A stretch of 64,000 nt of DNA from Lutjanus erythropterus (taxonomy: Eukaryota > Chordata > Actinopteri > Lutjaniformes > Lutjanidae), in the NCBI GenBank assembly GCA_020091685.1, contig CM034594.1, forward strand, positions 42,729,250-42,793,249, given 5' to 3'. The notes below the pieces were generated by a model. It had not been told where the DNA came from, searched no databases, and was given only the letters and a program-made list of their open reading frames with translations. Of this stretch, positions 45,225 to 56,665 are shown one piece after another. The number at the start of each line of letters is the position of its first letter. Within the stretch, counting starts at the first letter, position 1. The translations under genes and the position numbers were made by a program.

Positions 45225-45440
45225 ATATTCCCTGTCCGTGGGAGCCTGAACTAATGTCCCATCTGCCCCGGCTCCTGGTACACAGACTGCTTTCATTCCT
45301 AACGAGGGCCTGATGAATTTTCTTAAAGGCGGTGATGGGCCAAATTGGAGCTGATATGTCCCATCCGGCAGGCTGGATGGGGCCATAGGACGGAGCCTTG
45401 TCCTACCGCCATGTGACAGCCAAACCAGGCCAAAGTGAAA
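45225..45440. promoter_or_regulatory. Repeat-poor block, candidate regulatory DNA
   Basis: Complex, GC-richer sequence such as 'ggcctgatgaattttcttaa' near 45307 and 'gtgatgggccaaattggagc' near 45332. The antisense frame at 45198-45386 has no known domain, but an exon cannot be fully excluded. Confidence 0.25.
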
Positions 45441-45739
45441 GAACCTATTAGCACTAACTGGTCAGTTTACTGTGTATTAGCGTTGCTTATTCCATTACCA
45501 AGCACGTGTGTGTGTGTGTGTTCTTGTGTGTGCGGTTGGAACAAGCGGGGTGGGGGTGGGGGGGGCTTGAGGATGATATAACCCCTGAGGAGACAACTTT
45601 TTTTCTGGATACTAAAATCTGTGAGAGACAGTTGTGGTTGTTGCCACTAAGAGACAATAGATGTACTGTTCTTTTAAAATGTGTGTGTGTGTCTGTGTGT
45701 GTCTCTGATAGGTTCCCAGAAATGTTTGTATGTGTGATA
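45441..45739. other. Unique DNA with short TG and G runs
   Basis: TG runs lie at about 45505-45522 and 45680-45704, and a G-rich patch at 45546-45567. No gene signal. Confidence 0.45.
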
Positions 45740-45746
45740 GGTAATT

Positions 45747-46326
45747 AACAGAGGTGGCAAAAGTACACACATTCTTTACTCAAGCAGAAGTATAGATACT
45801 TGTGTTAAAAAAACCCAAAAAAGACTAAAAGTACTAAGTAACAATTCAACTTCTTTACTCAAGTAAAAGTGAAAAGTACAGGCTCTGAAATGTCCTAGTA
45901 CTAGTTTATGTCATTTGTCTTGTCCGTCTTCTTTGTATTGCTACATGTTTTATATTGTTTTTGTCTCGTTACATCTTTAACAGGTTTTTGGTTACATATT
46001 TCACATGGTTTTTTATTTTATTTTGTATTTAATGTTTTTCGTCCTATTATGTCTTTTTCAGCTTGTTGCATCTTTTCCATTATCATCTCATGTCTTTTCA
46101 TTTTTTTTGTCTTTAACATCTGTTGTCTGAATAATTCGTCTAAAATGTATTAAAACTAAATTAACGAACCTGTTTTGAAAACATAAGGACTAGAAAGTAC
46201 AGATATTTGTCTTAAAATATAGGGAGTGTTAGGGAGAAAAACAAATACTCAAGTAAAGTACAAATATCTGTAAACTCTACTTAAGTACAGTAATGAAGTA
46301 CTTGTACTTAATTACTTCCCACCTCT
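45747..46326 (+). mobile_element. Non-autonomous element with internal minisatellite, copy A
   Basis: The ends are 'acagaggtggcaaaagtaca' and 'aattacttcccacctct', inverted over AGAGGTGG/CCACCTCT. Flanking 7-bp direct repeats GGTAATT are at 45740-45746 and 46327-46333. Both shoulders contain 'ctcaagtaaa(a)gt' phrases. The middle (about 45910-46130) is a degenerate tandem of a roughly 20-bp 'ttttgtctcgttacat' unit. The matching copy B at 51069-51901 is in the opposite orientation. No transposase frame. Confidence 0.7.
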
Positions 46327-46333
46327 GGTAATT

Positions 46334-46484
46334 CAGTGCATAAATGAAGAGTTTGTCTAAAATCTCTGGACGTTAGGTCAGGGTGCATGAGCAGGGAGGT
46401 GTGTGACATGTGACTGTGTGTGTGTGTGACAGTGTAAGGTGAGGGAAAGAGGGCATCAGATGAGCTCTCTGGGTGGGTTGTTCT

Positions 46485-46485
<1 letters not shown>
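46334..46485. other. Short unique spacer
   Basis: Contains a short TG run at about 46415-46430 only. Confidence 0.4.
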
Positions 46486-46529
<44 letters not shown>

Positions 46530-46764
46530 GCCCAGTTTGGAGAGGGGTAAGAGAGGGGGGCATGACGCGTCAAGCTGGAGCCATGACTCGGTTGTGTGTG
46601 TGTGCGTATGTGTGTGTGTGTGTGTTGCGTGAGTTTGAGGGGGTTGATCCCATTGTGTGTGTCAACAAGCCGTCCCATTCAGCGCCTGTGTGGCTAAACT
46701 CTGCTAATGAGCGTTGCCTCTGGCTGGGCCTAGCTAGCACACCACTCATCACAGCTAAACCCTT

Positions 46765-46832
<68 letters not shown>
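46486..46832. repeat. Three long CA/TG tracts, one inverted
   Basis: (AC)21 at 46486-46528, (TG)n with one GCGTA interruption at about 46593-46626, and (AC)33 at 46767-46832. The middle tract is complementary to the two outside it. Confidence 0.9.
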
Positions 46833-46834
<2 letters not shown>

Positions 46835-47529
46835 CAACCCTGATGATGGTGGGGGATGGGGGGGGTGGAGGGTTGTGTGTGTGTGTGGGGGGGGCTTGGT
46901 AAAGACGGCAGGGAGGTAGGGGAGTGTGTGAACGACAGAGCGAAAAACAGAGAGAAAAGGAAAGAGTGAGTCAGGATGCGACCTCATCAAAGATGACAAA
47001 TTGCAGCTACAGTAAATGTGACTATTTTCATGGCAAAACATTCAAAAACAAAAGAACTTCTGGAGTTTCCGCTGGAATGCTGCTCAGGTCAGAGCGGGAA
47101 ATCCACAGAGACAAAAAGTCCTACTTGATAACACGTACTGCTACAAAATACTACAAAACGTGTGTTGTGAGTGAACACGCTTGCAATTAATGAACATCAA
47201 CATGAGCATCATTCACTCCTGAGAAAGATAACGCTGCTCATATTGTCATCTGATTTAAAAAAAAAGGTGTGACTGCAGCAGCAAGAGAGAGAGAGAGTGT
47301 GTGAATGTGGACAGAAGTGTCGATGTGATATAGAACTTTCTTTGATCATTGTTTCTCTATAATCCTGTGGTTTATCAGTGAAGTGTATGAATTACACTGC
47401 AGGCTGGAGTCTGTTAACAGGGAGAAACACACATAGATCCACTTTATGCACTCATCCTCAAACATCTGTAGCTATGGAAACACATTTCTGCCAATACAAT
47501 GCAAGAAAAGATCTTGTAGATCATTTATA
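46833..47529. other. Unique DNA, G-rich at its left
   Basis: G runs occur at about 46858-46895, then ordinary sequence. Frames at 46924-47190 and 47378-47596 lack domains. Confidence 0.45.
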
Positions 47530-47690
47530 TTTAAAACTTTGTCAAAATAATGTCTTGGAATCTCAAAATAATGAGTTAGTATTCCAAAAATATTGACCAT
47601 ACATAATTAACTATACTAACCTAAGTCATTATTTTAAGTAAGTTTCCCATCATTCTGAGGGACTATCTCAATATTTTAAGATAGGGTAGA
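47530..47690. repeat. Degenerate 'caaaataatg' tandem repeat
   Basis: 'gtcaaaataatgtcttggaa', 'ctcaaaataatgagttagta' and 'aagtcattattttaagtaag' are forms of the unit seen at 936-1100. Confidence 0.45.
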
Positions 47691-50477
47691 CCAGGGGTAA
47701 TTGCAACATTTTTAAAATAATTTTCCTTCATAACTCTCTGATTACTTGAAATATACTAGTCATGTTTTGATATGAGAAACATATATGTGCATTAGTACAA
47801 GACTGTAATATCAAATGTCATGCAAGAATAGTGTTATCATTTGTAACATTGTTACCAATTGTTACAGTGGTTGGGGGCAGTTGACACGCTGACAACCCAA
47901 TGTATCTCAAATAAAAGTAAACCACAAAGTCATCATTAAACTGCTGTAGCATCTAATAATGCTACTTAAGTTTTTTTTGTTCATAGTTCAAATTCTTCTA
48001 GATGTCAGGCATCGTCAAACAAATAAAATAACAAATAAAATAAATACAAAAACATGAATATTCTACACCATTTAGTATAACATCATTACGTTGACTCTAG
48101 TGTCCCTGATCGGAAATTCTATTTCAATTTAAATGTTACAAAAATGGAACAAATGAACATGAACATGATTTTAATCTCTGTGACATGAACATTGAGTGAG
48201 CTCTTTTGAAGTGTGAATTTGCACAACATTGTTAACTGAATTATTATCATGTCAGCAATACTGTATCATATCCATCAGATCAGACATGAAAGAGACTGTT
48301 GGGAACACACCACGTATTACACGCATCATTCTGCAACTTCCTTGTCACAACGCCAAATTTGCAAAGTGTGAAATGTGTGTGACACTTAAAAGTGTGAACT
48401 TACAGAGGAAGGATGTGGTTTGATAGTCAAAGAGCAGCTCTTGTGATGTAATCTAACACTATTGCCAGAAATGGATAACCGACGACTCTGCAAAACGCCA
48501 AAATTATGATTAATTACAAGGTTTTGGCACGTTCACTTCCACTTTTAGGTAATTTACTACTGTACTGTCAACATCTAATGCTGCAGATGGGAACTATGAC
48601 TGTTACTGTTGAGGTTAGGGAAAGACTGAGCTATTTTTACATCACAGTTTGTGTATTTTATGTACATTAAATTTAGACTACTTGGTTTCAGTTGCATTTA
48701 AAGTTTGATTTGAATACAATATAAATGTATACATTGCTACATTAAATGATCTCTTTCATTCTCACATAGAAAAAGGCATTTACACAATTTTAACACCACA
48801 ATTAGTATGTGTATGTGGGTTTTTAAAACATGGGTAAACCTGCTAAAAAAAGGTGACTGACCCTTTTTCCATTGCCCATAGACCTGTTTGACTTTCTGTT
48901 TTTTTTCTGATGTCCGCGGACACTCAGCTCATGTATGTACAGGTGAGCAGAGACAAAGTGTCTCTGTACTTTTGAAGTTTACAAATTAATCTCTGTGGTC
49001 TGAGGTTTTGTTTCTTTCCTGTGTCTCTGTTCATTCTTTCAGATGTATGTCTTTTTACTGTCTCATCTTCACTTCCAGTTGCAGAGCAATCATGTAAAAT
49101 TACTGCTGATGACAATGTAACATATTCTGATTTTGCTGCTTCATAATAAAAGCTTTTAGATAACAAAATAACTTTTATCATGTAGAAGTTATAGGAAGGA
49201 AAATGTGTATATGTTGTTTAGCCGCTTGATTAAATTTTAGCACTTCATCATTACGCACACACCTTTGAGCTGGTTCAAAGTCGTCTCCAGTACTGACAAC
49301 ACGTGTAAGAAAAAAGAGCAAAAGAGGTGAAAAGCATTCACTGCCTCTGTCAAAAAGAGGTGAAAATAGTGTGTCCACCCGGGTGTCATATTTATATCAC
49401 TGCCAATTGGAGCTGGAGCTGATAAATACCCATGACTACTGCAGACTTATTTGACTCGCACCCACTCCCACTGCAGAAAAAAGCCAGATGTTAGTGGGTG
49501 TTAGTGGGCTTTTTTGTCCAGTGTAAAAGGAGCTGTAGAAACCTGGTTACACTGGAGCTGCAGGTTCAGGTGATAATTCTCTGTAGGTTATTCACACAAG
49601 CAGTGATGTGAGGTCCAGGCAGGCAGTGCTTCACCAAAGATATAAAAAATGCTGAGAGTATAATTTCATTTATTCTATCTTTAATTTTCATTATGTATAA
49701 TCTGTCTCATGATTACACATGCTCTAGTAAATCTAGTCAGGATCGTTGTTTTTTGACTACTTTTGAGGCAGAGGCAATCTGAGGTTTTTGGAGATTTCCA
49801 CATGCAAAGTGGGTCGTCCCACTGTACTCAATGAGCAACGCTGAGGCACTGACTGACTGTGTCTCAGCCGTGTCCAGTCTCTGGCTTTTCCCATCACGTG
49901 ACATCCACTCTGTGCTCTGGACAGTATCCTTCCCCACCTGGCGAGCAGTGCACTTGTTACAGACTGTGCATATGACTATCAGCTGTGTGTTGCCATGAGT
50001 GAGCTAACTGGTTAGCTTATTAAATGTCATGTAACGATGGCTACCAAGTTTTAAAGACCAGCAGCCAGTATTAAAAGGACACACTGATGCCAAGTGAGTG
50101 TTATCTACAGTTTGGCAGACTTATTTGATAGCACATACAGCTAAATGGCAGTCAGCATGGATATTTCTTACTTTAAAAGATTTTTTTTTAATTGTCTTAT
50201 GAAGAAAAACAGAGCTGTGATTGCTAATGGGAAACCAATAGGTAGGCATAGTGATTTGTCTATACATGTGTATTGTCATTTATCAACTTTAAGATTGAAT
50301 AACAAAGTATAGTTAGCTATAGCAGTGCATTTGTGTGGATACCTGTTTTACCAGTTTTACCCAGTCAAACTGATGTAACAGCATTCTGTGTTGAGATGAG
50401 ACGCCTGATCAGTTAGAAACACCAACACCAAAACAAACTGGTTAACTGAAAGCCACCAAATGCTACTGGCATCCACA
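47691..50477. other. AT-rich unique DNA, no gene seen
   Basis: The left part (47690-47900: 'accaggggtaattgcaacat', 'gggggcagttgacacgct') may be a worn repeat I half recognise. Frames at 48924-49937 have no domain. Nothing else was found in this longest unannotated stretch. Confidence 0.4.
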
Positions 50478-50516
50478 AAGAAGAAGAAGAAGAAGAAGAA
50501 GAAGAAGAAGAAGAAG
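50478..50516. repeat. (AAG)13 microsatellite
   Basis: Thirteen perfect AAG units. Frames through it give poly-Lys or poly-Phe and are not genes. Confidence 0.95.
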
Positions 50517-50790
50517 GAGAAGAACAACAGCACTTTGTGGTACTTTAAAGGTGCATTCAAGTGGTGTCAGAATCATAGGAGAGATGACTTCCTGACTAGG
50601 AAAATTCTGGTCCACCCCACAAGGTGGCGAAAATTTTGGTGCATGACTTGCTAAGTTGTCATATATGAAGAAACATGGTGGACAAATCTAAATTTTTGGT
50701 TAATAAAATAATAAGTCAGGTGAAGCAGTACTGGTTTTAGGGAATGTACAAATGCAGCAACAAATCAAACCAAAATCACTTTGTAATGTA
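50517..50790. other. Unique DNA, nothing recognised
   Basis: No signal beyond ordinary sequence. Confidence 0.4.
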
Positions 50791-52130
50791 AAGCTCCAAC
50801 TGTTTCAGCAGTCTCAGCCAACCCATCACCCAGATGCTACAACAACAAGCCAACACTACCCGATCCTTTGTAGCATTTATTTTGTTTCCACATTATAACC
50901 GAAAAGCTCATAAACACACCAGAAGAATGACTTTCAAACTCGGGAAATTGGACCATCCGAAGAGCATGTGAATGCAGCATAACTGCATTTTATATTTTCA
51001 CAAGTAAAGCTAAATCAAAGAACCCAGAGAACCGAGCTTCAAACTGTTTCAGCAGCCTTAGTAACATGCAGAGAAGGGAAGTAACTAAGTACAAATATTT
51101 TGTTACTGTACTTAAGTAGGTGTTTTAGTACTTTACTTGATTATTTATTTTCAGATGACTTTTTTTTACTTTTACTCCCTACTGTACTCCCTATTGTACT
51201 TTCTACTCTTTACGTTTTCAAAACAGGCTCGTTAATTTAGTTTTAAGGCATTTGAGGGGAATTATTGATTACTTTTAGTTGGCATCATTGCGCACATAGA
51301 AAAGCCGGTTACTTGTGTACCCATCAATGCATATCATACACAACAGCTGCAATGAGATGAAAACTATGTAAAAGACGTAACAAGGAGGAAACAGTTTACA
51401 ATGAAAAATGGCATAAAAAACAAACACAAACAAACAAGACAAAAACAGCATAAGATGAAAAAGATATAACAAGATGTAAACTACATAATAAGATGGAAAC
51501 AATGTAACAAGACATAAACAAAAACAATGTAATGAGACAAAAACAACATAAAAGACAAAACAAGACAAAAAAGACATCACAAAACGAAAACAATGCAACA
51601 AGACAAAAACAACGAAACGAGACATAAGAAGACGAAAAGATGGAACAAGACAAAAATGGCGTAAAAGATGTGACAAGACAAAAAAAGAAAAAGGTGAGGT
51701 TGTTAGTTTTTCACAGAAACAGGCAGTAAAAATGTCCCTCAGAGGACAACTTTTTACTTTTACTCTTGGAGTACATTTCAGAGCCTGTACTTTTTCACTT
51801 TTACTCAACTTAAAAAATTTTATCTGTATTTCTACTTTTTTTTCACAAGTATCAGTACTTCTACTTGAGTAACTGATATGTGTATTTTTACCATCTCTGG
51901 CAACAAGAATCTTCACTGAGATGCGAGTCTCAGCCAACCCACCACTACAACAACAATCCAACGCTACCTGACTCTTTGTATAGCGTCCACGTTGTTTCCA
52001 CATTACAACTTAAAAGCTCATAAACACACCAGGAGAACGGCTTCCAAGCTTGGGAAATGGGACCATCCGATGAGCATGTGAATGCAGCACAACTGCGTTA
52101 TACAATGCCATAGGTTAGAACCCAGAGAAT
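50791..52130. repeat. Tandem duplication (about 246-bp unit) split by an inserted element
   Basis: Unit 1 starts 'aagctccaactgtttcagca' at 50791. Unit 2 starts 'agcttcaaactgtttcagca' at 51037, is interrupted at about 51068, and resumes at about 51902. The halves match in order: 'gtctcagccaaccca', 'tgtttccacatta', 'aaaagctcataaacacacca', 'accatccga(a/t)gagcatgtg', 'aacccagaga'. The interrupting 833 bp is copy B of the element at 45747. So the duplication came first and the insertion second. Confidence 0.7.
51069..51901 (-). mobile_element. Non-autonomous element with internal minisatellite, copy B
   Basis: The ends 'agaagggaagtaactaagta' and 'tgtatttttaccatctctgg' and the shoulders ('tgtacttaagtag', 'ttttcaaaacaggctcgtta', 'tttcagagcctgtacttttt') match copy A in reverse. 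The internal tandem (about 51370-51690) has a roughly 19-bp 'aacaagacaaaaacaatgt' type unit and is longer than in copy A. The longest frame in the window (51275-52003, minus) reads through this tandem and is not a gene. The target duplication is unclear. Confidence 0.7.
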
Positions 52131-52559
52131 CCTTCACTACATCAGTGTGAAAACAAGATGGACTGATGTAAAGAGCGATAGCAACAGAAAGAAAACAAAA
52201 GGACAGAGTCCAGGGAGGCTGGTCATATGAGCCAGTGGGCAGAAGGAGGGAAGATGGGAGCTGGGGGTGAGAAAAGGAGGGCATGTCACCCTCCATCAGC
52301 ACAACGAGCTCTCTCTCCTTTTTTCTGTTCAACACTTTTTTTTTTCCACCACCAGCAAGCTATTTCCAACCCACAGCATGTGTGTGCGCGCGCCTGTGTG
52401 TTTGAGTGAGTGTGTGCTGGAGGTGAGGTTTGGGGCTGAGGCCATTAAAGCTCTGTTAAAACACTTCTGATGCTGTTGGCTGATGCTGAAGCAAAAGGAG
52501 AGTGAAAAAAAAGAGAGGAAGTGAGACAGTGAGGGAGGGAGCGCACACTCAGCGGCTAT
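52131..52559. other. Unique DNA, nothing recognised
   Basis: A short TG/CG run at 52380-52420. Frames at 52018-52607 lack domains. Confidence 0.4.
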
Positions 52560-53220
52560 CTGGGCCCGCCCAGCAGTCCGCTGGCAGCCTGTCAATACTA
52601 TGAGCACAGAGGTGCGAGATGAGTCAACAACCTAATTCTAACATCAAACTTTCATGGGCAGCAGAGGGGAAGAGCAGGATGGGGAGATGTGGGGAGAGAT
52701 GTTTGCTGTTAACGCTTTCTCCATCACCTGACCTTCACTCCTCCAAACCTTTTAAAAACCCTTTAAAAACCGACCCCTTTTACACACCCGCACACATCCA
52801 GTGCCGCCGTACACGCCCGGGAACACACGCGGGGTTGCACTTTTAAAGTTCTGACCTGCGGCTGAATTACATTTGGAGCGTTTTAGCAAGATATAATAGT
52901 GACCCTCTCACTCTGTCTCGCTGCCCCCCACACTCTGCAGAAGCTCTCTCGCCTAGACGGGGGAGAGTGCCAGCGGCTTTATTTATTAAATATGGCCTGA
53001 GAGAAGAGGCAACATGGGCGAGCTGAGAAACCGTTTTAAGAGACTGGCTTTTAATGGCTTTCTGACACGCTGGGAGGGTAGCGGTTCTGTGGTGGCTTGG
53101 AGGGGACACCTCTTGAGTGCCGAACGGTGTTTGTCTAAGCTTGTTGTCCCACAGTGTGAGTGTATGGGAATGTGCCGTGGTTGTGAGGAGGATTGGGACG
53201 ATAAGATCATACAGTGAAGA
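52560..53220. promoter_or_regulatory. Repeat-poor block, candidate conserved non-coding region
   Basis: A high-complexity, GC-richer block. Notable phrases are 'tttatttattaaatatggcc' near 52979 and 'agactggcttttaatggctt' near 53041. The antisense frame of 159 codons (52867-53346) does not resemble a known protein and overlaps a second open frame, as happens in GC-rich non-coding DNA. Confidence 0.3.
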
Positions 53221-54031
53221 GGACGTGCCACAGTAACACTCAATACTATTATCAAAAAGAGAGCGTAACACTTGAATCACACTTGTTTGACCAGAGGTGG
53301 TGATAACTACACTAGGGATTTGATGATTATGCAATACCTCGCACATAAGTTTTTAAAGTCGGTGTAAAGCAGCAATAAATGTGTGTTCTGAGGTTGTTAC
53401 ACCACAGTAAGGTGTTATTAACCACCCAACCAAATTTGAGTGATCAAAAAATATCTCTCAAAATCATGGAAAACATAACCAGTTTGCTCTGAAATGCTGT
53501 GTGCGTGTCCACTCTGCTGTCTCAGTGTCTTAAACCATTATGACCTAAAAACCACCTGAAACATGGACGCTCCATCTAGCAGCTTTATTGGACATGTCCA
53601 GACATGTTTGAGCCACCAGAGCCAGAGGACGGTGACAGGATGGTATTTTTTTCCCTTCCATGTCAAGTTGTTGGAACTGAAGTGAGCTGAAGTGAACTGC
53701 TGGGCTGATCTGGTCCGAAAGAATTGCTGAAGGTACGTTTGTAACCGACCGCTGGGGAAGCTGCGGGTGGGGATGCGGTGTAATTCATGAGTCCGTTCGT
53801 GGTGTCTACATAGTGATTGGGGGACCATGGCTCTGCTGCATCACCGAGCCATGTTTCAGGTCCACCCCAAAAATCCCAAACAACAATTTAATGGTTTAAC
53901 TCACACAATTCAGCTCTACATAGTTCTTTTCACTTGTTTTCAGAAACTATTTTCTTACATGTATTAAGCGTTTAGAAGAAAAAACACATTACAATTTCCT
54001 TTACAAAGACTTTAAAGAAATACCCAAGCTG
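53221..54031. other. Unique DNA, no gene seen
   Basis: The antisense frame at 53538-53828 (96 codons) has no recognised domain. No repeat matched. Confidence 0.4.
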
Positions 54032-54710
54032 GGACCATGTCAATTGTTTTCTCAGTCACAAAAAAGTCTCAAGTCCTGATTCAAGACCAGCAAGTCCCAA
54101 GTCATAAAGTTTCAAGTCCTACACAAGTCATAATGCAAATGTGAGTTTCCAGTCTCATTGATTTACAAAGTTACTTAGCTGTTAAGCTAATGTTAGCTAT
54201 GCATTAGCTTGCTAAGTATGTCAATATTAGCTTTAACTTAGTGTTCTCTGTGCAACTCCAAATGTCGAACGAAGTTTGACGTTGTTGTCTCCATTTGTAA
54301 TTTTCAATCCACATGTGTTTCATACCACGATTCATTTTTTGTTGATCACCACATAGTTTTTATGTGTGAACAAAATTATCTTTGGCGAAATTTTTTCCAA
54401 CTGGAGCTCAGTAATCTAACATTAGTTCTTCATGGTTCTCTCGTACAAACATGCTTGTTTGGATTGGTTAAAAGTGGACCTGGGAATCAAGTGTTGACTT
54501 GCTGATAATGAATAGTGTTCATGTTAGTTGATTCAGGAAATGAAGGGAAATTAATTGATTTATGGATTCACCCTTTTTTCTTTAAATAACAGACTTTGTA
54601 ATCTTTGAACTCAAAGGGAAGTATAAAATACTGTATTTTCAAGTCACTGAGTCAATGGTGTTTAAGTCCAAGTGACTGTTTTTTGTCATGTCAACTCTAA
54701 ACTCTTGACA
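54032..54710. repeat. 'Caagtc' family element, both ends present but worn
   Basis: The left part (54032-54150) repeats 'caagtcc' phrases; the right part (54630-54700) has 'ttcaagtcactgagtcaatg' and 'aagtccaagtgac'. The same family is at 25693-25815. The interior is AT-rich and non-coding. Confidence 0.5.
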
Positions 54711-54765
54711 TATGACTTCTCTCATTATTACCAACATGGAGGAACTGTGAATAGAGCAATGTGTA

Positions 54766-54902
54766 CACACACCTAAGGGCAACTTAAAGTCACCAATGAA
54801 CATGCATGTGTTTGGACCGTAGGAAGAAGCTGGAGCACCCGGAGAAAACCCATGCAGACACAGGAAAAACATGCCAACTCTGCATAGAAAGGCCCTGGCC
54901 CG
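54766..54902 (-). repeat. SINE/L2-tail fragment, minus orientation
   Basis: In reverse this matches the body of the SINE at 20129-20510 in order: 'ggccagggcctttct', 'gcatgtttttcctgtgtc', 'catgggttttctccgg', 'cattggtgact', 'gcccttaggtgtg'. It lacks the pol III boxes and tail. It is clearly older than the intact copy. Confidence 0.7.
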
Positions 54903-56261
54903 ATGTCAGAGATAAAGGTAGTAAACAGCGATGGCATCTCTCAGAGACATAGAGGCAGGCTTGTCTGCATCATGTCAGTGGTCAGATCCCGGACTGACTG
55001 CAGTGATCTAGGCTGGGAAAGTAAATATTTTCAGTGAATACCCTCTGAAACGCCCCTGCTGTACCAGCATCACCTGTGGCAAAAAATAAAAGAGTTCTTC
55101 TGGGAAGCTCCACTGTGCATTTATGAAAAAATCTAAAAATGTGTTTTTGGAGAATAATCCCACATTCCCTGGATTGAAAAGATTTAAATAATTATAATGA
55201 GAAATTATAATATCATAGCATTCAAGTCTTATATCTAATTCATCTTTCTGTCAATGCTACATTCCCCTTTTTTCCTCCTTTGGATCTGTTGTCTTGTCAC
55301 CGCTGATCTCTACTCTGAAAGATGAAACTGCATAAAAAATACAATAACTTAAATAACCAATGAGGTACATTAATCACACACCACACAGACTATACGTACA
55401 TGCCGAATGGTGATAATACAAAGAAAAGGAGCTGAGGTTAAGTAGGGAATTCAATTATTTATGACCACATAAAAATATCTTCGAGCCCCATTTCATTGTT
55501 GCTGGTCTAAAGCCGGGTTACATTGAGTCAGTGTCAGTCAGTGCCAGGCAGGCTCATCCACTATTTATATGATGGAGGTTCTTGAACACAGCTAGTGAAT
55601 GTCTCTTATTATAGTTATGATCATCTCACACATCTCAACATTGTAAAGCGGAACGAGATTCTACAAAAAAAACAACAAAAAAACCCCAAAAAAAACAAGG
55701 ATATAAAACCTGAAGGAGCTTACATTAGGAATTACATAATTGATCTGGACTTAGCCTGGGTTGTACCAACAAGGATTAATTATTAAACCAGATTAGATCA
55801 TGGTTCAACCCAATTACATTATGTTGCACCACACCTATAAACTACCCTAAAATTATGAAAGAATAAATTCAAACCTCTCTTTAAACCTTGGTTTAGTCTT
55901 TGCTCTAAACTAAAATCAAAATTATTTCTGTTGAACCAAATCAAATTCCATTTTAAGATGTCATTTCTGTACTAATTTTAAACTGACAGTTGAGGGAGTT
56001 TTTTTTTAAACTTTTAAAATTGCTGCCTTTTTGAGATGGATTGAGCAAAATCATCAAATTCCTTGGAGAAAGTTAAGGGACTGACTCATCCCAACTGATT
56101 TTCACAATGTGCCTCAGTTTAAACAGAGTTAAAACGTTAAAACAGTTTGCCTGTTGCTGCCAGCCAGTCTCTATTGTCTTACTGTCCTGTTGTCTGTTTT
56201 TTGATTTCATTATTTGTCTATATTGCTCCTTGAATTGGGCCACTAAGTTTTTCTCATAATC
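54903..56261. other. AT-rich unique DNA, no gene seen
   Basis: A-rich runs lie at about 55662-55700. Short frames lack domains. No repeat matched. Confidence 0.45.
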
Positions 56262-56665
56262 TAACATTCTGTTAACATTTTAGCTAGCTAGTAAACAATG
56301 TAACATTTTGTTGGCTAGCTGGCAAGCAATGTAACATTTGATTAACTTTTTAGCTAGCTAGCCAACGATGTAGTGTTTTGTTATCTTTTTAGCTGGCCAG
56401 CAACTTTTGAGCTAGCTAACTAGCAAACAATGGGATGTTTCATGAACTTTTTAATTAGCTAGCAAACAATTTAACTTTTTGTTAGTTAGCTAGCAAGCAA
56501 TGTAACATTTGGTCAGCTTTTTAGATAGCTAGCAAACAATGTAATGTTTTGTTAACCTTTTATCAAGACAGTGAACAATGTAATATTTTGTTAACTTTTT
56601 AGTTAGTTAGCAAACAATCAAATGTTTTGTTAGCTAGCTAGCAGGCAATGTAATGATTTGTTATG
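56262..56665. repeat. Degenerate minisatellite, about 30-40 bp unit
   Basis: About ten units of the type 'gctagctagcaaacaatgta' followed by 'acattttgttaacttttta' are arrayed head to tail. The invariant 'caa(t)g' core falls at about 56298, 56328, 56368, 56430, 56469, 56499, 56539, 56578, 56615 and 56647, so the period alternates between about 30 and 40 bp. The GCTAGCTAGC motif is palindromic. Confidence 0.8.

Noticed and set aside
50357-50654. Poly-Lys and poly-Phe frames
   Set aside because: They are translations of the (AAG)13 microsatellite on the two strands.
51275-52003. Longest open frame (242 codons, minus strand)
   Set aside because: It reads through the internal minisatellite and shoulders of mobile-element copy B. 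The peptide is Phe/Leu/Cys-rich and follows the DNA repeat, not a protein family.
52867-53346. 159-codon antisense frame
   Set aside because: No domain, no splice context, and it overlaps open frames on both strands in GC-richer DNA; more likely a by-product of composition.
56262-56665. CRISPR-like array
   Set aside because: The units are degenerate and directly adjoining with no unique spacers, in a vertebrate genome; it is a minisatellite.
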